Assembly: GCF_002272795.1 (NCBI RefSeq)
Contig: NZ_MLAT01000008.1
Location: forward strand, 1 to 64,000
Source of the DNA: Helicobacter sp. 13S00482-2
GTDB lineage: Bacteria > Campylobacterota > Campylobacteria > Campylobacterales > Helicobacteraceae
Reading direction: 5' to 3'
DNA length: 64,000 nt
How positions within the stretch are numbered: the first letter of the stretch is position 1; each line of letters starts with the position of its first letter. Both the position numbers and the translations under genes were made by a program. Below the pieces are notes generated by a model, which saw only the letters and a list, made by a program, of their open reading frames with translations, did no database searches and was not told the DNA's origin. Below, in pieces: positions 34,375 to 44,035 of the stretch.

Positions 34375-35309
34375 TATATGATTTTGCATAGTGGATGATA
34401 CTCGCCTATAGTTCCTATAGGATTGGTATTTCTAATATCATGAACAATTTGTATGGATCTCCTTGCATCTTCTAGTGCAAAACCTTTGCCATTTAAAATA
34501 TGCTTATAGCTCAATGTATGCAGATCGGTGAAACCCTCGCTAAATTCAATTTCCTGATTATTAATAAGCATAGAGCGGTGAGTTCTTTTGTCTTTTTTTT
34601 CCAAATGATCTTGATTGATAGATAAAAACCATTTAACACGAGCATTTTTTAGTTCTAAATACCCACTCATACAATCAGGTCTCGAAATATGAACGATATT
34701 TTTTTGAGGATTTCCAAATACATAAGAAACCATATCAAAGAAATGCACACCAATATTGGTAGCGATTCCTCCACTTTTACTCACATCTCCCTTCCAGGAT
34801 GCAAAATACCATTTTCCCCTGCTAGTGATATAGGTAAGAGTGATGTCATAAATTTTATCTGGATTTTGATGAAGTTCTTTTTGAATTTTTTCTTTTAAGG
34901 CAATGATACTAGGATGTAACCTTAGTTGAAGGATATTATAGACTTTCTTTCCGCTCTCTTTTTCTAATTCTTCAAGACCATCAATATTCCAAGTATTTAA
35001 AACCAAGGGTTTTTCACAAATGGCATTGCTCGAGCTTCTAAGAGCAAAACGAATGTGACTATCATGTAGATAGTTCGGAGAACAAATACAGATATAATCA
35101 AGCCCTTCATTTTTTCTCTTGAGTTTATCAATATGGCGATCAAAACGCTCAAACTCTGTGAAAAAATCAGCTTGTGGAAAATAACTATCCAAAATGCCTA
35201 CAGAATCTCTAGGATCTAAGGCACACATCAGTGTATTTCCTGTATCTTTGATAGCTTTAAGATGACGAGGGGCGACATATCCGCCCACTCCTATGATTCC
35301 GAATTTCAT
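34374..35309 (-). CDS. wbpB: UDP-GlcNAcA 3-dehydrogenase (WbpB type)
   Basis: A 311-residue Gfo/Idh/MocA-family oxidoreductase. The Rossmann start is KFGIIGVGGYVAPRHLKAI, the active-site region is CEKPLVLNTW, and the segment GIATNIGVHFFDMV gives the catalytic His. WbpB oxidises C3 of UDP-GlcNAcA; the bound NADH is recycled with 2-oxoglutarate in the known system. It overlaps wbpI upstream by 4 bases and abuts wbpD. The presence of WbpA, D, E and I in the same operon supports the specific assignment. Confidence 0.87.
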   Translation of the reverse strand: MKFGIIGVGGYVAPRHLKAIKDTGNTLMCALDPRDSVGILDSYFPQADFFTEFERFDRHIDKLKRKNEGLDYICICSPNYLHDSHIRFALRSSSNAICEKPLVLNTWNIDGLEELEKESGKKVYNILQLRLHPSIIALKEKIQKELHQNPDKIYDITLTYITSRGKWYFASWKGDVSKSGGIATNIGVHFFDMVSYVFGNPQKNIVHISRPDCMSGYLELKNARVKWFLSINQDHLEKKDKRTHRSMLINNQEIEFSEGFTDLHTLSYKHILNGKGFALEDARRSIQIVHDIRNTNPIGTIGEYHPLCKII

Positions 35310-36373
35310 ATTTGCTCCAAAATATTTTCTGCTATCAGTTCGCTCGCAAATCCATTACCAAATAAATGTTTAGGAAAGGGACTATTAAATAGTTTGGATA
35401 TGTTAGCAAAAGAGTCGATAATTCTTTCTTTATCTGCTCCTACTAGTATATTACAATTATTTTGCGTGAGTTCTATCCATTCACTTTCATTACGCAATAT
35501 AAGAGAGGGTTTGCAAAAGAAATATGCTTCTTTTTGCAAACCTCCACTATCTGTGAGAACACATTTAGAATTTTGAAGTAACCAAATCATTTCAAGATAA
35601 CCCAAAGGTTCCGTGATGGTGATGTTTGAAAATTTTATTTTTTGATCAGAGAGTATTTTTGCTACTCTTGGATGGAGAGGAAGAATAACCTGATGTTTTT
35701 TTGCAATGAATTCAATGGCTTCAAAAATAGATTTTAATTTATCTATATCATCAGTATTTTCAGCTCTGTGAATACTAGCTAGAGTAAAATTACTGGATAT
35801 AGGGATATTTGGTTTTTTTGCATATTGTGAATATTGCTTTACGCAATCAAACATCACATCTCCACTGACATGGATTTTGCACGGAAAGTTTAAGAATCCT
35901 TCTTTTTTGAGGTTTTCATATGCGTTTTGAGTGGGACAAAAAAGTAGGCTTGAAATTCTATCTGTAAGGATACGATTGATTTCTTCGGGCATTTTGAGAT
36001 TAAAACTCCGCAATCCTGCTTCAATATGAATGATAGGGATATTTAATTTAGCACCACTAAGTGCTCCTGCAAGGGTAGAGTTAGTATCTCCATACACTAG
36101 CACTCTATCAGGTTTTGTTTTGAAGATTATTTTTTCGATACCCTCCATTATTTTTCCAGTCATTTTTGAGTGAGTTGTTCCTCCAGCTTCGAGGAAAAAC
36201 TTTGGTTTGGGAATGTTTAAATCTGAAAAAAAAATTTCACTCATTTTGAAATCATAATGTTGACCTGTATGAACGATGATTTCTTCAATCTGTGGATACT
36301 TCTTGAATGCTTTGCTTTGAACAGAAGCTTTTATGAATTGCGGTCTTGCCCCAAGTATTGTCAGTATTCTCAT
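35306..36373 (-). CDS. wbpI: UDP-sugar 2-epimerase (WbpI type)
   Basis: A 355-residue non-hydrolysing UDP-N-acetylglucosamine 2-epimerase family enzyme. The N-terminal TILGARPQFIKASV, the central VYGDTNSTLAGALSG with HIEAGLRS, and the C-terminal TDSGGLQKEA are diagnostic. In this operon it most likely converts UDP-GlcNAc3NAcA to UDP-ManNAc3NAcA, the last pathway step (WbpI). The plain UDP-GlcNAc epimerase WecB is the alternative by family alone. It is the first gene of the operon, 20 bases downstream of yebC on the same strand. Confidence 0.82.
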   Translation of the reverse strand: MRILTILGARPQFIKASVQSKAFKKYPQIEEIIVHTGQHYDFKMSEIFFSDLNIPKPKFFLEAGGTTHSKMTGKIMEGIEKIIFKTKPDRVLVYGDTNSTLAGALSGAKLNIPIIHIEAGLRSFNLKMPEEINRILTDRISSLLFCPTQNAYENLKKEGFLNFPCKIHVSGDVMFDCVKQYSQYAKKPNIPISSNFTLASIHRAENTDDIDKLKSIFEAIEFIAKKHQVILPLHPRVAKILSDQKIKFSNITITEPLGYLEMIWLLQNSKCVLTDSGGLQKEAYFFCKPSLILRNESEWIELTQNNCNILVGADKERIIDSFANISKLFNSPFPKHLFGNGFASELIAENILEQI

Positions 36374-36393
36374 ATAAAGATTATACTAAATAT

Positions 36394-37128
36394 TTAGTTG
36401 ATATTCGTATAGACAGCTTGGACATCATCGTCTTCTTCAATTTTATCAAGTAGTTTTTCAATTTCACTTAATTGTTCAGCATCAAGATTGATAGGAGTAT
36501 TTGCTACTCTTTTTAAGGAAGCTTTTTTGATAGGGATTTTCAAAAGCTCAAAACCTTCGTTCAATCTCCCAAAATCTACATAATCAGCATAAGCAATCAA
36601 TATTTCACCTTCATCTGTTTGAATACTTTCAAGTTCTTCTAATCCGTAATCTATCAAACTTAGCTCTAAATCTTCCAATCCTATTTTGAGATTATCAATA
36701 CTTTTTTTATCAAACTCAAATACACTTTTTCGCGAAAACATGAATTCCAAAGAACCATTAGTCAATATGCTAGCACCAGGAGTTTTGTTGAAATAGCTTT
36801 TAATATTGGCAATTGTTCGGGTTGTGTTATCGGTTGTACATTCAATAAAGATCAATACTCCATAACTTGCCTTCCCCTCATAAGTGACTTCAGAGAATAT
36901 GCCATCTTTGCCACTAGCTCTTTTTATTGCAGCATCAATATTGTCTTTTGGCATATTTTGAGCTTTGGCATTGATTATCGCAGTTCTTAGCTTGGCATTC
37001 ATCTCTGGATCGCTTCCACCTTCTTTTGCTGCTACGGTGATTGTTTTGGCAAGTTTAGGAAAAACCCTACTCATTTTGTCCCACCGTTTTTCTTTTGCTG
37101 CACGACGATATTCAAACGCTCTTCCCAT
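36394..37128 (-). CDS. yebC: YebC/PmpR family protein
   Basis: A 244-residue YebC-family (TACO1-like) protein, described as a transcriptional regulator in some bacteria and as a translation factor for proline-rich stretches in others. The start [19 protein letters not shown] and the segment [18 protein letters not shown] are family hallmarks, with [16 protein letters not shown] in the middle domain. H. pylori has this gene (HP0162) next to hemB. Here a small outer-membrane protein gene lies between them on the opposite strand. Confidence 0.93.
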   Translation of the reverse strand: MGRAFEYRRAAKEKRWDKMSRVFPKLAKTITVAAKEGGSDPEMNAKLRTAIINAKAQNMPKDNIDAAIKRASGKDGIFSEVTYEGKASYGVLIFIECTTDNTTRTIANIKSYFNKTPGASILTNGSLEFMFSRKSVFEFDKKSIDNLKIGLEDLELSLIDYGLEELESIQTDEGEILIAYADYVDFGRLNEGFELLKIPIKKASLKRVANTPINLDAEQLSEIEKLLDKIEEDDDVQAVYTNIN

Positions 37129-37254
37129 ATAGTCTCCTATTTTTTGGCTAATTATATCAAATTCAAAAGCACATCTAATTTTTGCTTTTAAAAATTCTAA
37201 TCTAATAGTGGGTCTTTTTGTTATAATAAAAGCAATATAAAGTTAAGGAAACAT

Positions 37255-37881
37255 ATGAAGATATTCAAGCAAGTTTTGTTTGTCGTATTTTTTGCTATTT
37301 CCACTGGATATGGGGCTGATAATAGTATGAATTTGTTGTTAGGGATAGACACAAGAGGGACAGATAGCATTTATGATTCAAAATATGCAGATGGTACAAA
37401 GACGATAGATACGAAACGTTATGGCTATGAAGGATATATAGGCGGTAGGTTAGGGATAGAGTATTTTGTGACCAAAAGAAATGCTATTTTGGGATTTCTA
37501 GGGATAGGATATACAAATATCAAATTACTAAATAAATCTGATTCATTTGATTTGTATTCGGGGGTGGGGACGCAGGTTGGAGTACAGTATTTATTCAATT
37601 ATTATGAAAGTGAAAAATTTAACTTTGGCTTTGTGGTAGGAGCTAGTTATTTTAATGCCTATTACAAAAGATCTGCTGAATATATTATCGCTAATGAGAT
37701 ATTTGGGATTTTAGGCTTGAATATTACTATCAACTCTAAACACCGTTTAGAGTTAAATGCTGGAGTTCCGGTTTATTCAATGGGTAGGTACAATAACGAT
37801 ATGTATAAAAATATTCTTGTAACGAGGCGTTTCAAGAATATTTATTATGGAATTTCTTATATGTATCTGTTTAATCTTTAG
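37255..37881 (+). CDS. Small outer-membrane beta-barrel protein, unknown role
   Basis: A 208-residue exported protein with a signal peptide ([21 protein letters not shown]) followed by alternating-hydrophobic strands rich in aromatics and Gly, suggesting an eight-stranded OmpX/OmpA-like barrel. The last residues, [11 protein letters not shown], look like a final strand, although the terminal residue is Leu rather than Phe. AAGGAAACAT before the ATG is a good ribosome-binding site, and TATAAT at about 37223 could be its -10. It stands alone on the plus strand between the minus-strand yebC and hemB genes; its end overlaps the end of hemB by 4 bases. Confidence 0.75.
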   Translation: MKIFKQVLFVVFFAISTGYGADNSMNLLLGIDTRGTDSIYDSKYADGTKTIDTKRYGYEGYIGGRLGIEYFVTKRNAILGFLGIGYTNIKLLNKSDSFDLYSGVGTQVGVQYLFNYYESEKFNFGFVVGASYFNAYYKRSAEYIIANEIFGILGLNITINSKHRLELNAGVPVYSMGRYNNDMYKNILVTRRFKNIYYGISYMYLFNL

Positions 37882-38852
37882 TTTCTATTGAGATAATTTG
37901 CAACCTCTTTAGTATGATAAGAGATGATGATATCTGCCCCCGCACGTTTAAAAGCGAGCATTGTTTCTATCATTGTTCTTTCATAGTCAATAACCCCTGC
38001 TTTTTGTGCGGCTTTTAATACGGCATATTCCCCGCTTACATTATAAATAGCTAGAGGCAAGAGGGTTCTTTCTCTTACATCCCTAATAATATCCAGATAG
38101 GCCAAAGCGGGTTTTACCATTAAAATATCTGCTCCTTCAGCTTCATCATTCAAGCTTTCAAGAATAGCCTCTCTCCTGTTGGCAGGATCTTCTTGATAGC
38201 TTTTTCTATCCCCAAAGCTTGGAGCAGATTGTGCTACATCTCTGAAAGGACCATAATAAGCACTTGCAAACTTTGTAGAATAGCTCATAATAGGAATATG
38301 TGAAAATCCTGTTTTATCTAGACCTTCACGGATATGAAGAACCATTCCATCCATCATTGTGCTTGGAGCAATGATGTCAGCCCCACTATTACAAAGAACT
38401 ATGGCTTGTTGAACTAGAATTTCCAACGTAGCATCATTATCCACCGTCTTAAGATGAGGATCAATAATGCCACAATGCCCGTGATCTGTATATTCGCAAA
38501 AACATAAATCAGCTGTGATAATCATTTGTTCATATTTTGACTTGATAGCACGAATGGTTTTTGCCACAATACCTTGATCGCTTAAAGCCTCACTCCCGCA
38601 AGCGTCTTTGTGATTAGGAATTCCAAATAAAAGAATATGATAAATACCTAGTTTTAACAACTCTTCACATTCTTCAAGAATGTTATCACAGCTCATTTGA
38701 TAAACATTTGGCATAGAAGAGATTTCATTTTTTATTTTTTCACCTTCAACCACAAAAAGAGGATAGATAAAATCTCTTATATCAAGTCTATTCTCTTTTA
38801 TTAACTCTCTTAATCCTTCTTTTAATCTCAAGCGTCTTAATCTTCTAAACAT
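37878..38852 (-). CDS. hemB: Delta-aminolevulinic acid dehydratase (porphobilinogen synthase)
   Basis: HemB joins two 5-aminolevulinate molecules to make porphobilinogen for haem. The 324-residue length is normal. The zinc-binding cysteine cluster is [14 protein letters not shown], and the Schiff-base lysines are in [15 protein letters not shown] and [11 protein letters not shown]. The cysteine cluster indicates a zinc-type enzyme rather than a magnesium-only one. It is 11 bases downstream of the radical-SAM gene on the same strand. Confidence 0.97.
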   Translation of the reverse strand: MFRRLRRLRLKEGLRELIKENRLDIRDFIYPLFVVEGEKIKNEISSMPNVYQMSCDNILEECEELLKLGIYHILLFGIPNHKDACGSEALSDQGIVAKTIRAIKSKYEQMIITADLCFCEYTDHGHCGIIDPHLKTVDNDATLEILVQQAIVLCNSGADIIAPSTMMDGMVLHIREGLDKTGFSHIPIMSYSTKFASAYYGPFRDVAQSAPSFGDRKSYQEDPANRREAILESLNDEAEGADILMVKPALAYLDIIRDVRERTLLPLAIYNVSGEYAVLKAAQKAGVIDYERTMIETMLAFKRAGADIIISYHTKEVANYLNRN

Positions 38853-38863
38853 TTTAACTTCCT

Positions 38864-39829
38864 TTAATATTCTATACCCACTGCTTTTAGCCTATCTCGG
38901 AGGTATCTCATTTGAATGTTTTTATCAAAACACCACTTAGGGGCTATAAGCGTTTCATCGTGGGCTCCAGCACTGATTCTTTGGACAACCACATCTGTAG
39001 GGATAATTTGCAAAGAATGCACAATTAAATCAGCGTAATGTTCAAGTTCAATAGGTGTATATTTTCCCGATTGGTATATCTTGGCTAAATGGGTATCTTC
39101 TACTACATACAGGGGATGGATTTTTATGCCATCAATACCCCACTCTAAAACGGTTTTTAAAGAATGCAGCATCATTTCTGAAGTTTCATTTGGAAGTCCA
39201 TATATGAGATGAGCACAAACCTTGATACCACGATCTCTTGTTTTTATAAATAACTCTTTCATCCCATCTGTTAGATGTCCTCTATTGGTCGCTTTGAGAG
39301 TTTCATCATACACAGATTGAATACCATACTCTAGCCATATCTCTTTACCATTTTTTACATATTCAGCAAGCAAGTCAAGCAATTTATCCTCTACGCAATC
39401 TACTCTTGTTCCAATACTCATGCCTACAACACTAGGAAAAGAAAGTGCTCTTTCATATAGTTGCTTGAGAGTATCAAAAGGAGCATATGTATTGGTATAG
39501 GACTGAAAATAAATAAGATACTTTCTGATCTCAAATTTATCTTTATGGAATTCTGAGTGCCATTTGAATTGTTCTGTTAGTTGAGTGAGCTGTTTGTCTA
39601 AAAGCGGGTTGGTTGCCATTTTAAAATTCATCGTGATGGGTGATTTATCCGAAGAAATTTTAACAATAGAAGGAGAAAAACTTTCATTTCTGCAATATAT
39701 GCAACCACCTTTTGCTAGAGTTCCATCGATATTTGGACAAGTAAAACCTTCTAGAGAAATAGGAATTTTTCTCACCCTTTGCCCAAATTTTGACTTGAAA
39801 TATCTCCCGATCGTGAGTATTTTTTTCAA
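38864..39829 (-). CDS. TIGR01212-family radical SAM protein (YhcC-like)
   Basis: A 321-residue radical S-adenosylmethionine enzyme of the YhcC/TIGR01212 group, whose reaction is not established. The [4Fe-4S] cysteines are in [20 protein letters not shown], with the spacing typical of this subgroup and not the common CxxxCxx[11 protein letters not shown] and [20 protein letters not shown] follow as in relatives. Its start overlaps the purF stop by 4 bases, so translation is coupled to purF. Confidence 0.88.
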   Translation of the reverse strand: MKKILTIGRYFKSKFGQRVRKIPISLEGFTCPNIDGTLAKGGCIYCRNESFSPSIVKISSDKSPITMNFKMATNPLLDKQLTQLTEQFKWHSEFHKDKFEIRKYLIYFQSYTNTYAPFDTLKQLYERALSFPSVVGMSIGTRVDCVEDKLLDLLAEYVKNGKEIWLEYGIQSVYDETLKATNRGHLTDGMKELFIKTRDRGIKVCAHLIYGLPNETSEMMLHSLKTVLEWGIDGIKIHPLYVVEDTHLAKIYQSGKYTPIELEHYADLIVHSLQIIPTDVVVQRISAGAHDETLIAPKWCFDKNIQMRYLRDRLKAVGIEY

Positions 39830-41229
39830 TCTTCTCTCCCTGTAAGTTCTTCAATATAATGACCATCAAAACAAGCCTGACAGAATGCTTCATTTTTTTT
39901 AGAATGAATGCTTCTTTTTAATCCATCAAGAGAGAGGAAAAAAAGTGAATCCGCACCAATAAAATCTCTGACTTCTTCAAGGCTATGATTTGCACAGATA
40001 AGTTGTGATTTATCAGGCGTATCCACACCATAAAAGCAAGGAGAAATGGTTGGTGGAGAGCTAATAAATAAATGTATTTTTCTTGCTCCAGCTTGTTTGA
40101 GAATCTTAATGATTTGTTTGCTTGTAGTTCCCCTAACAATAGAATCATCAATGACTATAAGATCTTTTCCTGCTATAAGTTCTGCTATCGGATTTAGTTT
40201 TAGTTTTACTTTAAGTTCACGCATTGATTGTGTGGGCTCAATAAAAGTTCTTCCTACATAGTGGTTCCTAATGATTCCAAGTTCAAATGGAATACCGCTT
40301 TCTCTGCAATACCCTATGGCTGCAGCAACTCCACTATCTGGTACGGGTATAACCATATCTGCTTGGATTTTATGTTCTTTTGCAAGTTCAACACCCATTT
40401 GTTTGCGAATTTCATAGACATTTTTACCAAATACCTTGCTATCAGGTCTTGCAAAATACACGTATTCAAATACACACGGACTAAGGGTAGGAGGAAAGAT
40501 TTTTATTGATTGTACTGTGACATTACCATCAGTATAAGCACCTTCAAAAACGAGCATCTCTCCAGGTTCTACATCCCTAACGTATTCAGCATCTATGAGA
40601 TCAAAAGCACAGCTTTCGCTAGCAACAATATAGCCTATTGTGCCATCAAAATTTTTGACTTTCCCTAAACTTAGAGGCCTTAGTCCATATTTATCTCGAA
40701 CTACAAACATTTTTGTCCGTGATAGAAATACCAAAGCATAAGCACCCTTTATTTTTACAATTGCATCTTTGATTCTATCAACAAGATGATTTTTTTGACT
40801 TCTAGCAATGAGATGGACAAGATTTTCTGTGTCAAGGTGACTTTGGAAGATTGCCCCTTCTGAGATCAGAGATTTTCTTATCTCTTTGGCATTGGTAAGG
40901 TTTCCATTATGTGCAATGGCTATTTCCCCTAGTCCATATTTTGCAAAAATAGGTTGACAATCATTTATAGAATCTTCCCCAGCGGTAGAGTAGCGATTAT
41001 GACCAATGCTTGATTTTCCCTGGAGTTTTTCAAGTATTGTTTTGTTGAAGACTTTGGTTACGAGTCCATTGTTTTTATAGGTAGAGATTTTTTTCCCATT
41101 TGACGCACTAATGCCACTGGCCTCTTGTCCTCTGTGTTGCATAGAAAAGAGAGAGTAATAGCTTAGCATAGAAGCATTATGAGCGTTATATACACCAACC
41201 ACCGCACATTCTTCATTCCATTCTTTCAT
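39826..41229 (-). CDS. purF: Amidophosphoribosyltransferase
   Basis: PurF makes 5-phosphoribosylamine from PRPP and glutamine, the first step of de novo purine synthesis. The protein has 467 residues. A 7-residue propeptide (MKEWNEE) precedes the catalytic Cys8 of the Ntn-hydrolase glutaminase domain (CAVVGVYNAHN). The PRPP-binding loop is LIVIDDSIVRGTTSKQI. H. pylori lacks this pathway, so the gene argues for a different Helicobacter lineage. Other pur genes are not in the window. Confidence 0.97.
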   Translation of the reverse strand: MKEWNEECAVVGVYNAHNASMLSYYSLFSMQHRGQEASGISASNGKKISTYKNNGLVTKVFNKTILEKLQGKSSIGHNRYSTAGEDSINDCQPIFAKYGLGEIAIAHNGNLTNAKEIRKSLISEGAIFQSHLDTENLVHLIARSQKNHLVDRIKDAIVKIKGAYALVFLSRTKMFVVRDKYGLRPLSLGKVKNFDGTIGYIVASESCAFDLIDAEYVRDVEPGEMLVFEGAYTDGNVTVQSIKIFPPTLSPCVFEYVYFARPDSKVFGKNVYEIRKQMGVELAKEHKIQADMVIPVPDSGVAAAIGYCRESGIPFELGIIRNHYVGRTFIEPTQSMRELKVKLKLNPIAELIAGKDLIVIDDSIVRGTTSKQIIKILKQAGARKIHLFISSPPTISPCFYGVDTPDKSQLICANHSLEEVRDFIGADSLFFLSLDGLKRSIHSKKNEAFCQACFDGHYIEELTGRED

Positions 41230-41291
41230 TGCTATCCCTTTAGTGTGTGTCTTGTATTATTCCATAATGTTGATAATAAATTCATAATTAC

Positions 41292-42548
41292 TTATGCTTT
41301 TGTATTTTTTGGAATCACACAGTAGTTTTCAACAACACATCCATTGATGATAAAATAGTTTGTGTCTTCTTTGTATTCATAGGAGAGATTAAAACCTTGT
41401 GCATCCAATGTATTTTTAATGATATACATACCTAGTCCAAAACCGTGAGAATTCTTTGAAAAATCCTTAAAGTAAGGTTTAAAATATTCTTTAAAATCCA
41501 TTTTTAAGGGTTCGCCTTTATTGGCAATGATGAGATTGTATTTGTCTGTAGTAACCGTTACTTTTCCATCAGATCCATATTTTATTGCATTGTCTAAGAG
41601 GTTTTTTACAGACATTGCAAAGAGATCAAAATCTGCTTTGATGAGGTCATTTGGAGATAGCAGGACAATAGGATCAATACTTATTTTATCAATAAGTAAC
41701 ATTTTTTTAGTGTATTCAATAAGTTCATCTACTAAAAACTCTCTCTTATTTAGATTGTAGCTTTTTGATGAGAGTTGTTCAATTTTTGCAAACTGATTAA
41801 TAAGAGTGTTTAGACGTCCAAAAGCGGAAGTCAATCGTTCCTTTTGTAAAGGGTTTTCTACCATTTCAGCTATGATTCTACCCTTTGTGATGGGGGTTTT
41901 GAGTTCGTGCATAATTGATCTTAAAAAAAGCGTACGAGATTCATTGAGTGCTACAATTTTTTTAATAGCATTATCAAATTCATTGGCAAGTTCCCCAATT
42001 TCGTCTTGTTGGTCTGTTTTACAATTAATGTTGAGTTTTCCATTTGAAAAGTAGCGAATTTGCCTACGCAAACTTTTTAGAGGCAATAAACTTTTGATAA
42101 CAAGTATGAACAAAAATATAAGTAGCATTCCAGCAAAAGCAATCAGATAGTAACTGTGATAGGATACACTAAAGGTATCTTTATACAGTGTTGCTTGGTT
42201 GTGAGTTTCCAAAAGAATAAAAACCTCATTATTTAATTTAATGGTTTTGGCAAACACACCATTAAAATTCGTGGGAAGTTTGTTGTAGTTAAGTAGTGCT
42301 TTTTTGATGCCTGGTTCAGAAGTTACTTCAAATCCAAGTTCTTTAAGATAGCGCTCTATCAGTTCAATACTACCATTGTTTGCCATAATTTGGTTTATGG
42401 TTGTAGTGAATTGACTATACTTGATTTGAGATATTTGCTCTTCACGATCAATTTGAGATTTTACAAAATAAAATGAAAAGGCAAAAAAACTAAACAAAGC
42501 AAAAAGAAACAAAATAGTTATTTTGAAAAATATAGAACTCTTTATCAT
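41292..42548 (-). CDS. arsS: Sensor histidine kinase, ArsS-like
   Basis: A 418-residue membrane sensor. Two transmembrane helices (about 10-30 and 132-152) flank a periplasmic sensing domain of about 100 residues; a HAMP-like linker, a dimerisation domain with the phosphorylated His214 in RSIMHELKTPITKG, and an ATP-binding domain with NLLDNAIKYG, GFGLGMYIIKN follow. It pairs with the response regulator 1 base upstream. In H. pylori the equivalent ArsS senses acid and controls urease and other genes; the link here rests on the family, the RR and the hemB neighbourhood. Confidence 0.83.
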   Translation of the reverse strand: MIKSSIFFKITILFLFALFSFFAFSFYFVKSQIDREEQISQIKYSQFTTTINQIMANNGSIELIERYLKELGFEVTSEPGIKKALLNYNKLPTNFNGVFAKTIKLNNEVFILLETHNQATLYKDTFSVSYHSYYLIAFAGMLLIFLFILVIKSLLPLKSLRRQIRYFSNGKLNINCKTDQQDEIGELANEFDNAIKKIVALNESRTLFLRSIMHELKTPITKGRIIAEMVENPLQKERLTSAFGRLNTLINQFAKIEQLSSKSYNLNKREFLVDELIEYTKKMLLIDKISIDPIVLLSPNDLIKADFDLFAMSVKNLLDNAIKYGSDGKVTVTTDKYNLIIANKGEPLKMDFKEYFKPYFKDFSKNSHGFGLGMYIIKNTLDAQGFNLSYEYKEDTNYFIINGCVVENYCVIPKNTKA

Positions 42549-42549
42549 C

Positions 42550-43230
42550 TTAAGATTCTAGTTTGTAACCCACGCCCCGAACTGAAATGATATGTTTAGG
42601 TTTCTTTGGATCTTCTTCTATTTTTGCCCTCAAGCGACCGATAATTACATCAATACTTTTGTTAGAACTCTCAGGGTTGATAGATTCTGATTCTATAGCA
42701 ATAGCTTCACGAGAAAATACATGCCCTTTTTTGCTTATCAATAAAGTAAGTATTTCGTATTCTGCTCTAGTGAGTTCAAGTTTCTTCTCTCTAAAATAAA
42801 CTTCCCTGCTATCTTTGTCAATTCTAAAGGTTAAATCTTTATTTTTTTGATCGTCCTTGACTCCCTTTTTGTTGTAGCGTCTCAAAAGAGACTGAATCCT
42901 TGCTAAGAGTTCTTTGGGATCATAGGGCTTAGGAATATAATCATCTGCACCATATTCAAGGGCTTTGACTTTATCATCAAGATCGCTCCTAGCAGAGGAT
43001 ATTATAATGGGAATATTTTTTTGTTTTGCTACCCTCTTACACACCTCAAGCCCATCTAAATTTGGCAAGGTCAAATCCAGCAACAACAGGTCGTAATGCT
43101 GTGTTGCTACCGCACTCATACCTGTGTATGGTTCATCATAATTTGTAACATTAATGTCGTATTGTTTGAGATATTCACTCAAGATTTCTGCAAGCTCTAT
43201 ATCATCTTCTATCATTAGTATTTCTAGCAT
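42550..43230 (-). CDS. arsR: OmpR-family response regulator, ArsR-like
   Basis: A 226-residue regulator with an N-terminal receiver domain (IEDD, phosphoacceptor Asp52 in [13 protein letters not shown], Lys101 in [12 protein letters not shown]) and a C-terminal winged-helix DNA-binding domain ([20 protein letters not shown]). It lies directly upstream of the sensor kinase gene, so the two are a coupled pair. By position and sequence it resembles H. pylori HP0166 (ArsR). About 300 bases of non-coding DNA precede it. Confidence 0.87.
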   Translation of the reverse strand: MLEILMIEDDIELAEILSEYLKQYDINVTNYDEPYTGMSAVATQHYDLLLLDLTLPNLDGLEVCKRVAKQKNIPIIISSARSDLDDKVKALEYGADDYIPKPYDPKELLARIQSLLRRYNKKGVKDDQKNKDLTFRIDKDSREVYFREKKLELTRAEYEILTLLISKKGHVFSREAIAIESESINPESSNKSIDVIIGRLRAKIEEDPKKPKHIISVRGVGYKLES

Positions 43231-43526
43231 ACTTAACCTCTGGAGGAATATTTAATTTCAATGCAGTATGATACTTAAATTTGATAAATAAATAACGTTG
43301 GAAGTTTGAAAAGTCGTATTAGAAAAATAAGCTTATAGATAAAGACCACCATCATTAGGGAGGGGGTAATGAAATGGTGTCCTTATCGGGTTTTAAAATA
43401 ATCAAACTAACAAGGAATTAGGGGATTGGGTTTGATTCCCTGTCAGCTCAAAGACAACTCATGTTATCTACCTTCATTTTTGATAGGCAGTGTGATTTTA
43501 ATCTGATTTAGTAAATAATTTTCTAA
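43231..43526. other. Intergenic region with an unexplained GC-richer block
   Basis: No gene is visible in these 296 bases, except possible promoter elements for the arsR-like gene. Between about 43340 and 43475 the sequence becomes richer in G and C, with AGGGGATT...ATTCCCT (43420-43442) able to form a small stem and GTTTGATTCC resembling a tRNA T-arm. It does not fold into a full tRNA and I cannot match it to a known riboswitch. A small RNA, a decayed tRNA-like element or a leader of the arsR-like transcript are all possible. Confidence 0.4.
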
Positions 43527-43793
43527 TTAAATTCCTAGTTTTTGATCGATGATAGATAATTGATATTGTAGATAATTCACAACCAAATCAAGTTTTGCTT
43601 CTAGATCTTTATCTTGAGTGGATTGCAAGCCTTCAAATAAGACCAATGCCTTTTCACGTAAAGCATATAAAATGCTTGACTCCTCTGCAGATATGCAGAC
43701 ATCATTTTTGACCTCAGATTTTTGAAGTTCTGTGTTGATCGGACTTTCTTCTATTTCAGTAAGGGTTTGAAGAATCATATCTTTTAATTCCAT
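43527..43793 (-). CDS. Conserved hypothetical small acidic protein
   Basis: An 88-residue protein starting MELKDMILQTLTEIEE, with a helical, Glu-rich N-terminus and a C-terminal helix containing LREKALVLFEGLQS and QYQLSIIDQKLG. I recognise no catalytic motif. The start at 43793 follows AAAGGTGG by about 8 bases; a GTG at 43805 falls inside that ribosome-binding site. The gene overlaps the end of the TPR gene by about 10 bases. A similar C-terminal helix occurs, as I recall, in Campylobacterales proteins annotated CiaD-like, but the match is loose. Confidence 0.6.
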   Translation of the reverse strand: MELKDMILQTLTEIEESPINTELQKSEVKNDVCISAEESSILYALREKALVLFEGLQSTQDKDLEAKLDLVVNYLQYQLSIIDQKLGI

Positions 43794-44035
43794 TGCATTA
43801 ACCACCTTTCAAATGTCTTCAATTCTTGGTGCGTGGAGGCTTTGATAAAAAAATCTTTGGCTTTTAGGTTCACTCCTTCAAATGTTTTAGGTTTTTCACT
43901 CAAGCGATTGTAGGCATCTTGAGCTTCTTTGTTGTTTGGATCTTTTTTGAGAATATCCTTGTAGATTTCTAAAGCTTCATTTTTAAACCCCTGAAGTTCA
44001 TAAATACTTGCTAGTGTGATAGTTCTAAAATTCAT
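43784..44035 (-). CDS. Small TPR-repeat protein
   Basis: An 83-residue protein with one or two tetratricopeptide-like helical units, e.g. LASIYELQGFKNEALEIYKD and LKKDPNNKEAQDAYNRLSE. Such small TPR proteins act as protein-binding adaptors; the partner is unknown. It shares one base with the leuB stop upstream and overlaps the small acidic protein gene downstream, so leuD-leuB-TPR-hypothetical are likely co-transcribed. Confidence 0.7.
   Translation of the reverse strand: MNFRTITLASIYELQGFKNEALEIYKDILKKDPNNKEAQDAYNRLSEKPKTFEGVNLKAKDFFIKASTHQELKTFERWLMQWN

Noticed and set aside
35306-36373. Plain UDP-GlcNAc 2-epimerase for enterobacterial common antigen (wecB)
   Set aside because: Family alone allows it, but the linked WbpA, B, D and E genes make the WbpI role far more likely.
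43340-43475. A cobalamin or TPP riboswitch
   Set aside because: The conserved core boxes of both classes are absent.
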